Notes: generated by a model from the letters alone, not told the origin. 64,000 nt of DNA from Alkalihalobacillus bogoriensis ATCC BAA-922 (GCF_000621445.1 NZ_KK211279.1:326537-390536), one strand, 5' to 3'; counted from the stretch's first letter, positions 8,952 to 18,860 are shown. A program made the numbers and translations.

Positions 8952-9366
8952 TTTTTATTGGATTCTATTTTTTATAGGTGTGGCAGTAGGGATAACAAGT
9001 ATCATTTTAGCTGTATTTGGTGCAGACATATTAGGAATATCATTTATACGGGAAGAATTGGTACCGATAGCGTTTGGATTTTTAGGAGTAATGTTAATCA
9101 CAATGAGTGTGTTCCAATTGATATATGAAAAAACAAAAACAAAAAAACAGTATATAGAAGAAAAAGACGAGCGGAACATTCTTATTCATGAGAGGGCAAA
9201 GTCAAAAGCATTTGATTTAATATTTGTCCTTTTTCCACTAATACTCTTAACTCTGGCAATACTTGGATACATGAATCATGTCTCTTTCTTCACTCTCTAC
9301 ATTGTTTATTTTATCTGCTTAGGCTATTTTGCATATCAACTAATATTACAAAAAAAAATAGTTTAG
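8941..9366 (+). CDS. Small membrane protein with DER motif (DUF2178-like)
   Basis: The 141 residues contain four hydrophobic segments (FYWILFFIGVAVGITSIIL, ELVPIAFGFLGVMLITMSVF, AFDLIFVLFPLILLTLAILG, FTLYIVYFICLGYFAYQLIL) with a cytoplasmic loop carrying EEKDERNILIHERAKSKA. The KDER-type motif after the second segment is typical of DUF2178-like membrane proteins that follow small XRE regulators. The gene overlaps its regulator by 11 bp. The function of the family is unknown. The family name is from memory and moderate in certainty; membrane nature is plain. Confidence 0.75.
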   Translation: MKNNFYWILFFIGVAVGITSIILAVFGADILGISFIREELVPIAFGFLGVMLITMSVFQLIYEKTKTKKQYIEEKDERNILIHERAKSKAFDLIFVLFPLILLTLAILGYMNHVSFFTLYIVYFICLGYFAYQLILQKKIV

Positions 9367-9470
9367 ATTGAAAATTATATTTATTAATTTATTTATTTTT
9401 AAGGGAAATTGTTTCTACGTTAACAGTTGAATTTTTCTTTAGAGACTTATAACAAAAGAGGGGGGGAGGA

Positions 9471-9580
9471 TTGGAAGAAAATAAAAAAAAATCTAAAAAT
9501 CAATTATATTAATAACTTTAATTGGAGTTATTGTTGGAAATGGCTTATTATGGTCAACGGCTGGGTTAGTCTATTATTAG
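9471..9580 (+). pseudogene. Possible broken small membrane peptide
   Basis: After a very purine-rich site (GAGGGGGGGAGGA), a TTG at 9471 opens EENKKKSKNQLY and stops; a shifted frame then reads a hydrophobic peptide IITLIGVIVGNGLLWSTAGL ending at the TAG at 9578-9580. Together these would be a single-span membrane peptide of about 37 residues, disrupted by an indel near 9505-9515. The call rests on composition only. Confidence 0.3.
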
Positions 9581-9668
9581 TAAAACTGAATATAAAACTA
9601 TAAAATAGGGTTAATAAATAGGCTTATTCCACTAACTGGCGCTTTACTTAAACAAAGATATAGAGCTT

Positions 9669-9730
9669 AAAGAGCCTAAATTATGAAAGTTTTTATACAT
9701 TACTTGTTATATAGGCTCTTTTTATTTTTT
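9669..9730 (+). terminator. Rho-independent terminator
   Basis: AAAGAGCCTA (9669-9678) pairs with TAGGCTCTTT (9712-9721) and is followed by a T-rich run on the plus strand. It ends transcription from the XRE/membrane-protein module and the small peptide remnant. Confidence 0.65.
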
Positions 9731-9833
9731 TGAAAAATACTGCGTGTATGAATTATTCATCATCTGGATCACTTTAGGTTTTTAATCAAATTTCCAATTG
9801 AATGTGTCATTTTATTTGACGGTCACACCTTCC

Positions 9834-10358
9834 TTACACTCTCCGTTTATGTGCCCCCATTTGTTTTCGCATATCAAACAAAAGCTCAATCAAACTCGTA
9901 TGATAGGGAATGAATGTTTCTTCTTCAATCATCCTCAAAATCTCTTCCCTCTTCGCCCACTTCACGTTTTGTACTTCCTCTTGTTGCAGCGTCAATTGCT
10001 TCAAATCAAGCTCAACTTCAACTAGATAATAGTCATCAAACCCGACCTCAAAGTTTGCTGTCAAAGAAGGTCTTATCCCTTGCAAATCAATAGCATAGCC
10101 GATCTCTTCCAACACTTCCCGCTCTGCGGCTTGTTGACTTGTCTCTCCAGAAAGGGCACTGCCCCCTACCGTAATATCCCACATATTCGGCCAGCCACTT
10201 TTGAAAGGTTGACGTTGCTGAATGAGCATTTCTCCTTTTTCATTAAAGAGACAGACATGAATCACTAAATGGTACTCGTCTTTTTCAAACGGTTCTCCTC
10301 TTTTCATCGTTTTCCCTGTAAGGGTCCTATTTTTATCATATATATCCCATATTTCCAA
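9834..10358 (-). CDS. NUDIX hydrolase
   Basis: A complete Nudix box is visible as GSALSGETSQQAAEREVLEE followed by IGY (GX5EX7REUXEEXGU with all conserved residues). The N-terminal LEIWDIYDKNRTLTGKTMKR and WPNMWDITVGG match the family of isopentenyl-diphosphate-isomerase-like Nudix proteins. I start at TTG 10358, preceded by GAAAGGAAG at good spacing, rather than at an ATG 75 bp upstream which adds residues foreign to the family. Nudix enzymes cleave nucleoside diphosphates linked to a moiety X; the substrate is unknown. It stands alone downstream of the defence-like cluster. Confidence 0.88.
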   Translation of the reverse strand: MEIWDIYDKNRTLTGKTMKRGEPFEKDEYHLVIHVCLFNEKGEMLIQQRQPFKSGWPNMWDITVGGSALSGETSQQAAEREVLEEIGYAIDLQGIRPSLTANFEVGFDDYYLVEVELDLKQLTLQQEEVQNVKWAKREEILRMIEEETFIPYHTSLIELLFDMRKQMGAHKRRV

Positions 10359-10448
10359 TGTTATCTTCCTTTCAATTTTATCTACTAAAATACAAATAGT
10401 TTCACAAAGAAGCTCAATCCTTATCTTCTTCATGAAACTATTCGTTCA

Positions 10449-11048
10449 TTACCTAAACCGAATTCTTTTCTTATCTACTACCACATTATCCGTATCATAA
10501 TAAATAAAATAATGTTCATCTTGTCGATTATCTATCGTAGCATAATACAGGCTATTGATTCCATCAATTTTAAAAAGCGCTACTGGCTTTTCTTTAAAGT
10601 TATGTTCAATACCAATGGCCTCTATTTCTTCATTTTCAATTATCCCATAAGCTATATAAAAATAATCTTGTTCTTTCGTTACGATATATTCATTAGATAT
10701 ATAATGGACAGGCGACAAAACCCCCGTGCTCTCGGAATCACTTTTTGGATCATTTATGATTGTACCTCCAAAACCGTCTATCCATGTCCACCTTCCAAAC
10801 ATCGTTTCTTTTACATAACTAATCTCCAAGGAAGGAATGACGTCCTCATCCCCCTTAATTTGCTTTGTAAAAAAAGCAACTACTCCATTGTGAACTTCTT
10901 CTACAGCAATCAAAGAATCGATGGGACCGCGATTTTTTTCAATAGCTTTTCCAAAAGTACTTTCTGTATTATGAAAAATAACAAAGGCAAAGATAATGAG
11001 ACCTACTATAGATACTAGGATTAGACTATATTTGAGTTGTTTTTTCAT
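10449..11048 (-). CDS. Single-span membrane/secreted protein of unknown function
   Basis: Starting at MKKQLKYSLILVSIVGLIIF, the protein has one N-terminal membrane anchor and an extracytoplasmic domain of about 170 residues with no family I recognise (motifs such as FGRWTWIDGFGGTI). ATG 11048 is preceded by AGGGAGAG; longer reading frames run into the McrC-like gene. It lies only 17 bp after the McrC-like stop codon and could be cotranscribed with the restriction-like pair. Whether it belongs functionally to that system is unknown; similar small membrane proteins are common and unrelated in Bacillus. Confidence 0.6.
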   Translation of the reverse strand: MKKQLKYSLILVSIVGLIIFAFVIFHNTESTFGKAIEKNRGPIDSLIAVEEVHNGVVAFFTKQIKGDEDVIPSLEISYVKETMFGRWTWIDGFGGTIINDPKSDSESTGVLSPVHYISNEYIVTKEQDYFYIAYGIIENEEIEAIGIEHNFKEKPVALFKIDGINSLYYATIDNRQDEHYFIYYDTDNVVVDKKRIRFR

Positions 11049-11065
11049 GATTGAATTTTCTCTCC

Positions 11066-12331
11066 CTAAAACCTTCTCTTCACAACTTGTACCAATTCCA
11101 TATTTGTATTTCCAGGTATCGGGACATCCCCTACACACAACAGACCGTTAACCTTTACATCACTACCAAATAAATAATCCCATTTCCTGTTCTTAACCAA
11201 GTATATATAATCGAGTAATTCTTCCATTCCCGTAATCGCATAATCCACCTTTGATGTATTTTTAACTTCCCCAATCGTTAACGTCACTAATTCATTCTTT
11301 TTCTTATCGAAAACTTCAAGAAGAAAGTCAGGACGTCCACGCCATACGATGTTAGTTGGATTTCGTCCAAATATTGCTTTTGCATATTGATTTGATATAG
11401 AAAAAGCATTAAATTTTTGTTGTAAATATGGATTTTGACTATCTGCTATTTCGTTCGCTTCGATTTTAAAAGCGATTGAATTGGAACCTGTAGAGTCATG
11501 ATAAATGTGGAAAACTTGTGATTCATCTTCCCAGGAAGCAACCTTATTTTGCGAACCATCTAATAAGTGAAGCCTACAATCATTTGAGTTTTGTTTAATG
11601 ACTTGCACAACCCAATACAATTCAAAAAGGACATCTTGATTTCCCGGTTCGATAAATGTTTCACGAAGAAGTTCAATTATATCTTCTTCATGAAACTGAC
11701 GGTTCATAAGCTTTCTATACACTAACAACAACTTAGCTGCATCACGATAAAGTTGATTTCGATGTTGTAATGTTTTTCGGATTATACGGTCAGAAACTGC
11801 AACATGCTCCACACGCTGTAAGTAAATATTCTTCTTATACGCCTGTGCAATGTTTCCTTTTAATTTTTGCCATTCTACAAACCATTTCGCTTTCTCGAAG
11901 CCTTGTACATAAGAATCCTTGTACAAAATCGAATACAATAATCCTAACAATTCTTTCAATACGAGATTTTCTGGAATATTGTAAGTTCGAGTGCTTTCAT
12001 TTGTTGCGTAAATCGTTTTATCCTTATAATTTCTAGCAAGGCGATCTTTTATCGTATGTTCCCAGTCAATTTGGCCTCTTATCTCACCACTATGTGTTTC
12101 TCTTTTCATCGTTGTTGTTGTCTTAAATCTTTTTAGTAAGATAGGTAGGTCTCTCACAAAATCCATTGTTTCTTCTTTTAGGAGAAAGCGAATCGTCAAC
12201 AGTTGCTCAAGGTTTTGAATGTTCACATTCACTTTAGAAAAAAAGGAATTAATTGTAACTTTTCCTGCTTTTAAATACCCGTGGAGAAATTCTGAGATTT
12301 CTTTCAGCAGTATTTCTTCCTTAGCACTCAT
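11066..12331 (-). CDS. McrC-like (DUF2357-type) PD-(D/E)xK restriction subunit
   Basis: The 421-residue protein shows an N-terminal helical region, the McrC-typical IRGQIDW (residues 84-90), FELYWV (residues 236-241), then a PD-(D/E)xK core with RPDFLLE (D335) and GEVKNT (E355, K357). McrC partners an McrB AAA+ motor and supplies the nuclease activity that cuts modified or foreign DNA. The ATG overlaps the stop of the upstream McrB-like gene by four bases, so the two are translationally coupled. Distance from E. coli McrC is large, so the recognised DNA feature is unknown. Confidence 0.8.
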   Translation of the reverse strand: MSAKEEILLKEISEFLHGYLKAGKVTINSFFSKVNVNIQNLEQLLTIRFLLKEETMDFVRDLPILLKRFKTTTTMKRETHSGEIRGQIDWEHTIKDRLARNYKDKTIYATNESTRTYNIPENLVLKELLGLLYSILYKDSYVQGFEKAKWFVEWQKLKGNIAQAYKKNIYLQRVEHVAVSDRIIRKTLQHRNQLYRDAAKLLLVYRKLMNRQFHEEDIIELLRETFIEPGNQDVLFELYWVVQVIKQNSNDCRLHLLDGSQNKVASWEDESQVFHIYHDSTGSNSIAFKIEANEIADSQNPYLQQKFNAFSISNQYAKAIFGRNPTNIVWRGRPDFLLEVFDKKKNELVTLTIGEVKNTSKVDYAITGMEELLDYIYLVKNRKWDYLFGSDVKVNGLLCVGDVPIPGNTNMELVQVVKRRF

Positions 12332-14145
12332 TCAAGTCCTCCTGTGTCAAAAAAATCAGCAACAAAATCTTTTAAATAATTTTTGTCACTAATGACATCC
12401 GTCTGTTCAACTACACGGTCAATGAATTCATATATTTTTTGAGGCGGCAATCCTTCAAATTGAGGTAACACATATAAAATAAGCGCTGATGTGAAATCAT
12501 CATTATCTTGTGTATATTGGGCAATATCCTTTATTATCGCTGGACCTATTTTACGATACTGATTAATTAACTTCCATATAACCGTTAACACATCAACGTT
12601 TGGATAAGTATTCATATTCCAAGCCTCTACATATTGCTGGATTAAATCAACTGTAATTTCTTTTGGAATACCAACAGGGATAAAAGCAAACCGTCGCATA
12701 AAAGCATAACTCATTTCATACAACGAAGCTTTATCGACCGTATTCATCGTTCCAATCATTCTCCAATCCTTTGGAATCACATATGTACTATCGTCTGTCT
12801 CCACGGTATTTATCTCTTTTTGTGGCTTCAATACGATAGAGCTTCCACTTTCTGACTCGAATGGGAGTGTAATGGTATCTCCTGTCAAAACAGAGAATAA
12901 AGGCCCGAACGCTTTATCAATATCAGCCCGATTAATTTCATCAATAATCAACCACTTGTTTACAGGTTGATTCGACTGTTTCTCTTTAACACAGTTTAAG
13001 AAAATGCCTGGATTAAAGTACAAATCCCCATTATTATCCGGACGATAGCCACCAATCGTTTCGTAGGTTGACCAATTGGATACTGCGGTAACCATGCTCC
13101 AATCAACCTGATACATTTCACATATTTTACTTGCTAGCTTCGATTTCCCTGTCCCTGGAGGTCCAGTTAAAATAATATGCTTGCCGTTTTTAATCGCAGT
13201 TTTAATTTGTTCAACAAGTAAGTCTAGCTCTTCAAACACTAGTCCTTCCTGAATATGCCCTACCCCTTCAAAATCAACAGTAGACATTGAATCTCCAGTT
13301 CCCTCTATTATTGCTGGAGTAACCTCTTCTTGTACTGTGTCACCTCGCCATTTTTTTGCTATTTCTCTTGTTTCATAAAAATCAATTGGCTCACTCGGAT
13401 ATTCCTCTTGAAGAGTTTCTCGAATAAGATAAAGCTTCTCATCCATGTCTTTACTTGATGGGTCCGAAATATAGTCAGAAAATGCTTTTACAATTCTGCC
13501 TTTATGCCCCCAGCTTGCTATCCGTTCAAAATATTGCGGCAACAGCAAATGAAGAAAAATATGTAACATCTGTACTCGTTTTCCTACTTGTCTCCGTGAA
13601 TCGTCTGCTAGTCTTTTCAACTCTTTTTCATTATTCATAATTTCCTTTCGAGTAGCCAAAGACTGATTTTTCAATTTCTCTACGATTAAAAATAAAAACG
13701 AAACCTCAAAATATTTACTCGTATTATAAAAAGTTCCCGTTGCCCCAAGTCCATGTTTTAGCGCATTAAATATCGGTAAAGATTGATCCAAGTCAATCCC
13801 TTTCCAAGAAGCTATCATTTCTAGCTTTTTCATTTTAGTTGGGTAGCTAATTGAGCCTTTATACGGAAACATATAATAAATAAACATGATTTCAATCGCT
13901 AATTTATAAACACTTTCGGATTCATTTTCCAACTGTTTTTTCAGTTTACTATCAAAACTATCTCCTGATTCATTCGGATTCTCTACAAAAACAGCTTTAA
14001 ACCTCTGTAAATTCTCATCTGACCAAACCGTTTCGCCATCCCAAATCAATGACTTATCATCTAGTAAACATTCATCCTTCCACTTTTTCGCTGCATCATA
14101 TATTTCTTTTCTATCATTTATTTCATTTTCATAAAATATTGCCAT
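12328..14145 (-). CDS. McrB-like AAA+ NTPase subunit
   Basis: The 605-residue protein has an N-terminal region of about 300 residues containing LHIFLHLLLPQYFERIASWG, a signature of McrB-type proteins, and a C-terminal AAA+ motor: Walker A GPPGTGKSK (328-336), Walker B LIIDEINR (399-406), sensor region GTMNTVDK (465-472) and the arginine pair RR at 485-486. E. coli McrB has MNTADR at the third site, so the motif is slightly altered here. The motor would load and drive the McrC-like nuclease encoded downstream. The N-terminal domain presumably reads DNA but matches no reader domain I can name. Confidence 0.82.
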   Translation of the reverse strand: MAIFYENEINDRKEIYDAAKKWKDECLLDDKSLIWDGETVWSDENLQRFKAVFVENPNESGDSFDSKLKKQLENESESVYKLAIEIMFIYYMFPYKGSISYPTKMKKLEMIASWKGIDLDQSLPIFNALKHGLGATGTFYNTSKYFEVSFLFLIVEKLKNQSLATRKEIMNNEKELKRLADDSRRQVGKRVQMLHIFLHLLLPQYFERIASWGHKGRIVKAFSDYISDPSSKDMDEKLYLIRETLQEEYPSEPIDFYETREIAKKWRGDTVQEEVTPAIIEGTGDSMSTVDFEGVGHIQEGLVFEELDLLVEQIKTAIKNGKHIILTGPPGTGKSKLASKICEMYQVDWSMVTAVSNWSTYETIGGYRPDNNGDLYFNPGIFLNCVKEKQSNQPVNKWLIIDEINRADIDKAFGPLFSVLTGDTITLPFESESGSSIVLKPQKEINTVETDDSTYVIPKDWRMIGTMNTVDKASLYEMSYAFMRRFAFIPVGIPKEITVDLIQQYVEAWNMNTYPNVDVLTVIWKLINQYRKIGPAIIKDIAQYTQDNDDFTSALILYVLPQFEGLPPQKIYEFIDRVVEQTDVISDKNYLKDFVADFFDTGGLE

Positions 14146-14243
14146 GAAACAACCCCCGCTTTTATGTATTTCTTATCATATTATATCTTTTAATAAGCAA
14201 TAGCGGTATGATGAACAACCAACACATCACATATCTCATTTTT

Positions 14244-14424
14244 GCGGTCAGAGCAGCCGTTATTTGTGAACATGATAGGGGTTTCCGTTTTTTAGCGGCC
14301 ACAGGAGCGCTTATTTGCGCAAAAGCCACTTTATTCCTAGCGATATATGATGATTAACTGCTCCTGTGTCCGCCAACGTTCCAAAACGCTAGCCATGTTC
14401 ACAGATAACGGTTTTCATGGCCGC
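14244..14424. repeat. Nested palindrome family B, copy 2 (181 bp)
   Basis: The left arm GCGGTCAGAGCAGCCGTTAT and the right arm ending ATAACGGTTTTCATGGCCGC are inverted; inner modules GCGGCCACAGGAGCGCTTAT and GCTCCTGTGTCCGC are also inverted. Flanks of about 20-25 bp (CAACACATC.. on the left, CTTAcTTCCCATAAACA on the right) are shared with copies 3, 5 and partly 6. Family A copy 2 begins 16 bp further on. It sits between the McrB-like gene and the helicase gene. Confidence 0.9.
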
Positions 14425-14440
14425 TTACTTCCCATAAACA

Positions 14441-14622
14441 ATAAGAAAAATGCGGAGCGTCTTTTCGTTTCAAGCGAAGTGCGGATCCCTGCTTTTTTTA
14501 CAGTGAACCCCAAGTGATCTTCTTTTGGTGAAACGAGCAGGTGCGCAGCCTTCACTCTTCTAGAATAAGCTTTCAAAGCTTCGCTGCTAGACCAAAAATT
14601 TTATGCTTTTTACAGTTTAAAA
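14441..14622. repeat. Dispersed repeat family A, copy 2
   Basis: This stretch matches 7837-8021 and 28025-28200 over its whole length, including GCGAAGTGCGGATCCCTGC, AGTGAACCCCAAGTG and CTTTCAAAGCTTCGCTGC. It abuts palindrome copy 2, so both repeat families occur side by side in the 500 bp gap between two defence genes. Confidence 0.85.
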
Positions 14623-14645
14623 AACCTTCGTTTTTCAACGAAGGC
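14613..14645 (-). terminator. Terminator of the helicase-nuclease gene
   Basis: On the minus strand CCTTCGTT pairs with AACGAAGG over a short loop and is followed by a run of six Ts. It begins about 10 bp after the stop codon of the large helicase gene and separates it from the McrBC-like pair. Confidence 0.75.
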
Positions 14646-14653
14646 TCTAATTT

Positions 14654-17600
14654 CTATTTCTTTTTCACCAACTCTTTCACTCTTTGGTCAATTCTTTCTA
14701 TTTCTGCATTTTGGTTTCGCCACCAGTTGCGGCTCCATATTCGTTCAATTGTCCAGCCGCGACTTTCAAGGAATTTTTGCCGGTAGACATCTCTTTCTTT
14801 TGCATTTTGAGAACTATGATACATAGCACCATCACATTCTATTCCTAGAATATATCTCGAGGAATCTTCTGGGTGCACGATTGCCATATCGATTCGATAG
14901 CCGGACATTCCGACTTGAGTTGTGACTTCATACCCTAAATTTCTTAATTGATTGTATACTTGCTCTTCAAAATTAGAATCAAATTGCAACTCTTGTTTTT
15001 TCACATGGGTCGTCACTGTCTCATTCAGTTCTTGGATGACTGACTCAATTACTTCGATGTTCGATTCGGCTACTGCTTTAGCATACTTCAAGTATGACTT
15101 GAAAATTTTCGGACCTAATTCTGCTGTGTTCGTCACATTGAGTTGTTCTGGTTCAATACTTGATACGACAACAATCCCCTCTTTTGCTCGAGTAACGGCC
15201 ACATTTAACCTATTTTCTCCCCCTTTTTGATTCAGAGAGCCAAAACGATTATACACCTTTCCTTCTTCGTTCTTCGCATATCCGATCGAGAAGAGAATAA
15301 TGTCTCGCTCATCCCCTTGAACATTTTCAATATTTTTAACAAACACTCGTTCATCTAGTTCTTGGGACATAACTTGTTGATAGATGACATTAAATTCTTC
15401 ATCTTCTTCCGTTCGTTTCTCAATCATATCTAGTATTTTTCCTTGTTGTTTCGCATTAAAGGTAATAATTCCGACTGTTTTCTTCGGTTGATTAATTAAA
15501 ATGTCTTTAAGTTGCCCTACGACTTCAAGTGCTTCTACCTCGTTAGATTGATTTATCCAATACCCGTCTACTTTCTTCCACTGTATTGCTGATGGGGTTC
15601 TGTATTTATTGACGTTCGGCGCAATTTGAATATGTCCGTTATAAAACGCATGGTTTGAAAAGTTAATTAACTCCTCATATTTTGACCGATAATGCCACTG
15701 TAAAATTTTCTCCGGAAATCTTCTTTTCGCCAGATTTAACAAGCTAACCGAATCGTCTGTTTCAAATTCCGGTTCATCGTCGTCATCATCATTGCTTGAA
15801 ATACTCCCCATAAATGTTGTTGAAGGTGGCAATTGTTTCTCATCACCAGCAACAATGACTTGTCTTGCTCGATACACAGAAGGAATTCCACTCTCCACTG
15901 TACATTGGGATGCCTCATCAAAAATGACTAAATCAAATAACCCTTCTTCAAGCGGAAAAATAGCTGACACTATTTCTGGTGAAGCAAGCCAAACAGGAAG
16001 GATATCGACCAAACCATAACTAGCGAACTCATTAACAAGTTTTCTTAATGACCAAATCATTCGCTTCTTTCCTACTTGGTGCTTTAAATCTCTTATTCTC
16101 TTTGTATGGGTAGCTTGAGCTTTTTCCACACTTTCCGTTAACTTATGGATAATATATTCGGTAGCCACTTTTCTTTTTTCCTCAATCAATAACGCAAAGG
16201 CAGCTCGAATCCGCTGAAATTCATTTGTCGATACTTTTTGAACTTGAGGATATTTTTTTTCGGTTTCGTCAATCCACTGAACATAAGCAGAATTTCGAAA
16301 TAAATCCACCCAAAAGTCCGGCAATGACATGTCCGTGTTGTTTTCTTTTTCTTGTAACTTGCCGATAACGCCGCGCACTTGCTCTGTTGTTCGAGAAAAA
16401 TAACCATCCATCTGTTGCAATTCTTCAAAATCACTGTGGATCGACTCAAGAATTTGATTTAATTCTTTAACCGGAATATCCCCTTCTGATATTCTCGTTT
16501 TGAAATAGGAGATTTGTTCATTTGCCAAATATTTTGATAGCTTTTCCACTTCCTCAGACATGGCCTTCGTTTCTTTCCCTAAGTTGTGCATGATAATCAG
16601 AGACTGCTTCACTTTTAACCACTCTGTAGAATTTACACCTTTAAAGTTCTCCCCATCCAACAACTCATTGATTATGGTTTTCCCAGAAAACGTGGTCCAC
16701 CACCATAGCCGTAATCCTTGAAGTGTCCGTTGATTCGTATCATCTAAGTCTGGATACACTTTATCCAACTTATTCTCGACCAACCATGTATAAGCGGGCG
16801 TTATCTTTTCTTGATCTAATGATTCGAGATAGTCGACAGCTTTTTCCGCTCGAGCAATGACCGCATTTAGTAACTCTATCGCTTGTAATTTATCTTTCAT
16901 CACGAAGTTCGAAAAGCTTTTCCGCTTTTTCAAAGGATAATCCTCATGCCCAAAGCGAGCAAACCACTCGCCATATGTATAAACACGTTCAGAGATTTCA
17001 TCTAACCCATCTTTATCTAAGTCGGATAAGACAGAAGATAACTCAATAATTTGCGTCGTATTTTCAACAGAATTAGCTAAGCCATATAAATCATATAGTC
17101 TGAGCCCAAACGGTTGCTTTTCATAAAGAGCCTTAGCAATACTGTTTAAGAGCTCCTCATGATTTTGCAGTTTTATCGATGTCGTTGTTAAAATCTCTAC
17201 CGATTCTTGATGGGTGATTTCACTTTGCTCAATTACAGACGCTAATTTTGCATAAAGTACTTTCCGGTCAAATTTTTCATCATGAACAAGTGCTACATGA
17301 TTACTCACCCCTAAGCTATCTAACCGCTGATAAACAACGTCTAACGCAGCACGTTTCTCACAAACGACTAAGATTTTTTTCCCTTGTTTTACCCCATCGG
17401 TAATTAAATTAACGATAACTTGCGATTTCCCTGTTCCCGGTGGTCCATGCACAACAAGTCCTTTTCTATAATACGCTTCTTTCAAAATCTCTTCTTGAGA
17501 TCCATCTGCAGGTAATAAATTTAATAGTTCAATGTTCTCTTCCTTTACTTCCAGTGATTCTTCCTCATCTGTTTCTGTGTCTACGTCCGTTGAAGTCGAA

Positions 17601-18388
17601 TCGATTAACTCACCAGCAAGTGAAAGATTATCACCATTCTCATTTTTTTCAATTAGTAATTCATAATCTCTTACTAAAGACGTATTCCCTTGAGGAAAAT
17701 GCCCAATGACTGCATTTTCTACTAACGTTATGTTCGCGTTCTCGGGTATGTCATCTGCCGTATATTGCTTTAATTTCGACATTCCTTCTTGATTATATTG
17801 GACTGATATTTCATACTCTTTTAAGAAGCTTAGCCAAGTTTCAAAGTCCAAAGACGTCGCTAAACTCGCGCCCTTTTCAAAGAATTCTTCAGTAAACCGT
17901 AAATCATTGTACTTTTTAAACGCAAGAAACAATGTCCTATTTAACTGGGGTTCCCCTTCATCTAAACTCAACACCCATCTTTGGCTATTCACTTTAATCC
18001 GCTCAAGTCTCAAAGGATATAAGAAAAGTGGAGCTTGAAAAAAAGTCCCGTCTTGAAGTGTACCGGATAAGAACGGATAGCCAAGATAAAAATCGTGAAT
18101 TCCTTTCTCTTCTTCAATGCTCTTTATATTCCGAGAAAGATTCGTTAGTTTCTTAGCGAGTGCGAGCGAGTCATCATTATCAATGGAAGGCTTTAGTATC
18201 GTAATATTTGATTTTGTTTGCTTCACAATTTTTTCTACAATTTCCGAAACATTGATTTCTTCTGCAAGCTTATCCAACTCAGTTAGGTCAAAACTCCACT
18301 TATTATAAAGCTTTAACAACCGAATCGACCGATTACGCTTATTTATATTGTTAAGCTTATCCCTCATATGTACTAACTGTTCTTTCAT
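14654..18388 (-). CDS. Superfamily 1 helicase fused to a Vsr/DUF559-like nuclease domain
   Basis: The 1244-residue protein opens with a DUF4011-like region (RDKLNNINKRNRSIRLLKL and LFLYPLRL). It continues with a UPF1/Dna2-like SF1 helicase: Walker A GPPGTGKS (315-322), DEAS of VIFDEASQC, GDEKQLPPS, the Q-W-H-YRSK motif, QGDERDIILFS and LNVAVTRAKEG. Residues 1140-1244 form a PD-(D/E)xK-like domain of the DUF559/Vsr type (RIDMA with D1167, IECDGAMYHSS with E1184, then RD..R and GW..ERIWS). Such fusions recur in defence islands and some block phage. It has its own terminator, so it is probably expressed apart from the McrBC-like pair. Confidence 0.88.
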   Translation of the reverse strand: MKEQLVHMRDKLNNINKRNRSIRLLKLYNKWSFDLTELDKLAEEINVSEIVEKIVKQTKSNITILKPSIDNDDSLALAKKLTNLSRNIKSIEEEKGIHDFYLGYPFLSGTLQDGTFFQAPLFLYPLRLERIKVNSQRWVLSLDEGEPQLNRTLFLAFKKYNDLRFTEEFFEKGASLATSLDFETWLSFLKEYEISVQYNQEGMSKLKQYTADDIPENANITLVENAVIGHFPQGNTSLVRDYELLIEKNENGDNLSLAGELIDSTSTDVDTETDEEESLEVKEENIELLNLLPADGSQEEILKEAYYRKGLVVHGPPGTGKSQVIVNLITDGVKQGKKILVVCEKRAALDVVYQRLDSLGVSNHVALVHDEKFDRKVLYAKLASVIEQSEITHQESVEILTTTSIKLQNHEELLNSIAKALYEKQPFGLRLYDLYGLANSVENTTQIIELSSVLSDLDKDGLDEISERVYTYGEWFARFGHEDYPLKKRKSFSNFVMKDKLQAIELLNAVIARAEKAVDYLESLDQEKITPAYTWLVENKLDKVYPDLDDTNQRTLQGLRLWWWTTFSGKTIINELLDGENFKGVNSTEWLKVKQSLIIMHNLGKETKAMSEEVEKLSKYLANEQISYFKTRISEGDIPVKELNQILESIHSDFEELQQMDGYFSRTTEQVRGVIGKLQEKENNTDMSLPDFWVDLFRNSAYVQWIDETEKKYPQVQKVSTNEFQRIRAAFALLIEEKRKVATEYIIHKLTESVEKAQATHTKRIRDLKHQVGKKRMIWSLRKLVNEFASYGLVDILPVWLASPEIVSAIFPLEEGLFDLVIFDEASQCTVESGIPSVYRARQVIVAGDEKQLPPSTTFMGSISSNDDDDDEPEFETDDSVSLLNLAKRRFPEKILQWHYRSKYEELINFSNHAFYNGHIQIAPNVNKYRTPSAIQWKKVDGYWINQSNEVEALEVVGQLKDILINQPKKTVGIITFNAKQQGKILDMIEKRTEEDEEFNVIYQQVMSQELDERVFVKNIENVQGDERDIILFSIGYAKNEEGKVYNRFGSLNQKGGENRLNVAVTRAKEGIVVVSSIEPEQLNVTNTAELGPKIFKSYLKYAKAVAESNIEVIESVIQELNETVTTHVKKQELQFDSNFEEQVYNQLRNLGYEVTTQVGMSGYRIDMAIVHPEDSSRYILGIECDGAMYHSSQNAKERDVYRQKFLESRGWTIERIWSRNWWRNQNAEIERIDQRVKELVKKK

Positions 18389-18449
18389 GCTTCTACCTCT
18401 TTCATATATTAATACGTTACTGATGAGTACTTAGAAATTACAGATGTTA

Positions 18450-18473
18450 TGACCCTGTTATTTAACAAGGTCA
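18450..18473. other. Hairpin in the gap upstream of the helicase gene
   Basis: TGACC(C)TGTTA pairs with TAACA(A)GGTCA. It lies about 60-85 bp upstream of the helicase start on the minus strand, with no T-run. It could be an operator or a leader structure. The rest of 18389-18860 holds no other supported feature apart from the AT-rich promoter region of the hydrolase gene. Confidence 0.4.
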
Positions 18474-18860
18474 TCTATTATACAGATGACTTCCATAACC
18501 ATAGAAGCTTGTAAAATTAGTTATTTTATTCCATCTTTCACCACATTAGTATTATATCAGACATTTTTTTCAACTGAAATTATTTATACAGCAATCTAGC
18601 AAATGCTTAAGGTTATCATGACTATATGTGCCAAACGTAGTTCTTAACGACAGTTTGTCTACTAAAATAATGATTTTGTAACAAGCAATTCATATTTGAT
18701 AGCCGTCTACAACTATTTATGTGTATAATTGAATTTGGAATAATCTGTATATATGAAAATGTTGATGAGTAGCGCAGAACTGCTATCGCTTATTGTAGTA
18801 ATAGGCAGGATAATAGGAGACGATAGACAACTCGATGATTATGAAACGAGGGGAAATAGT

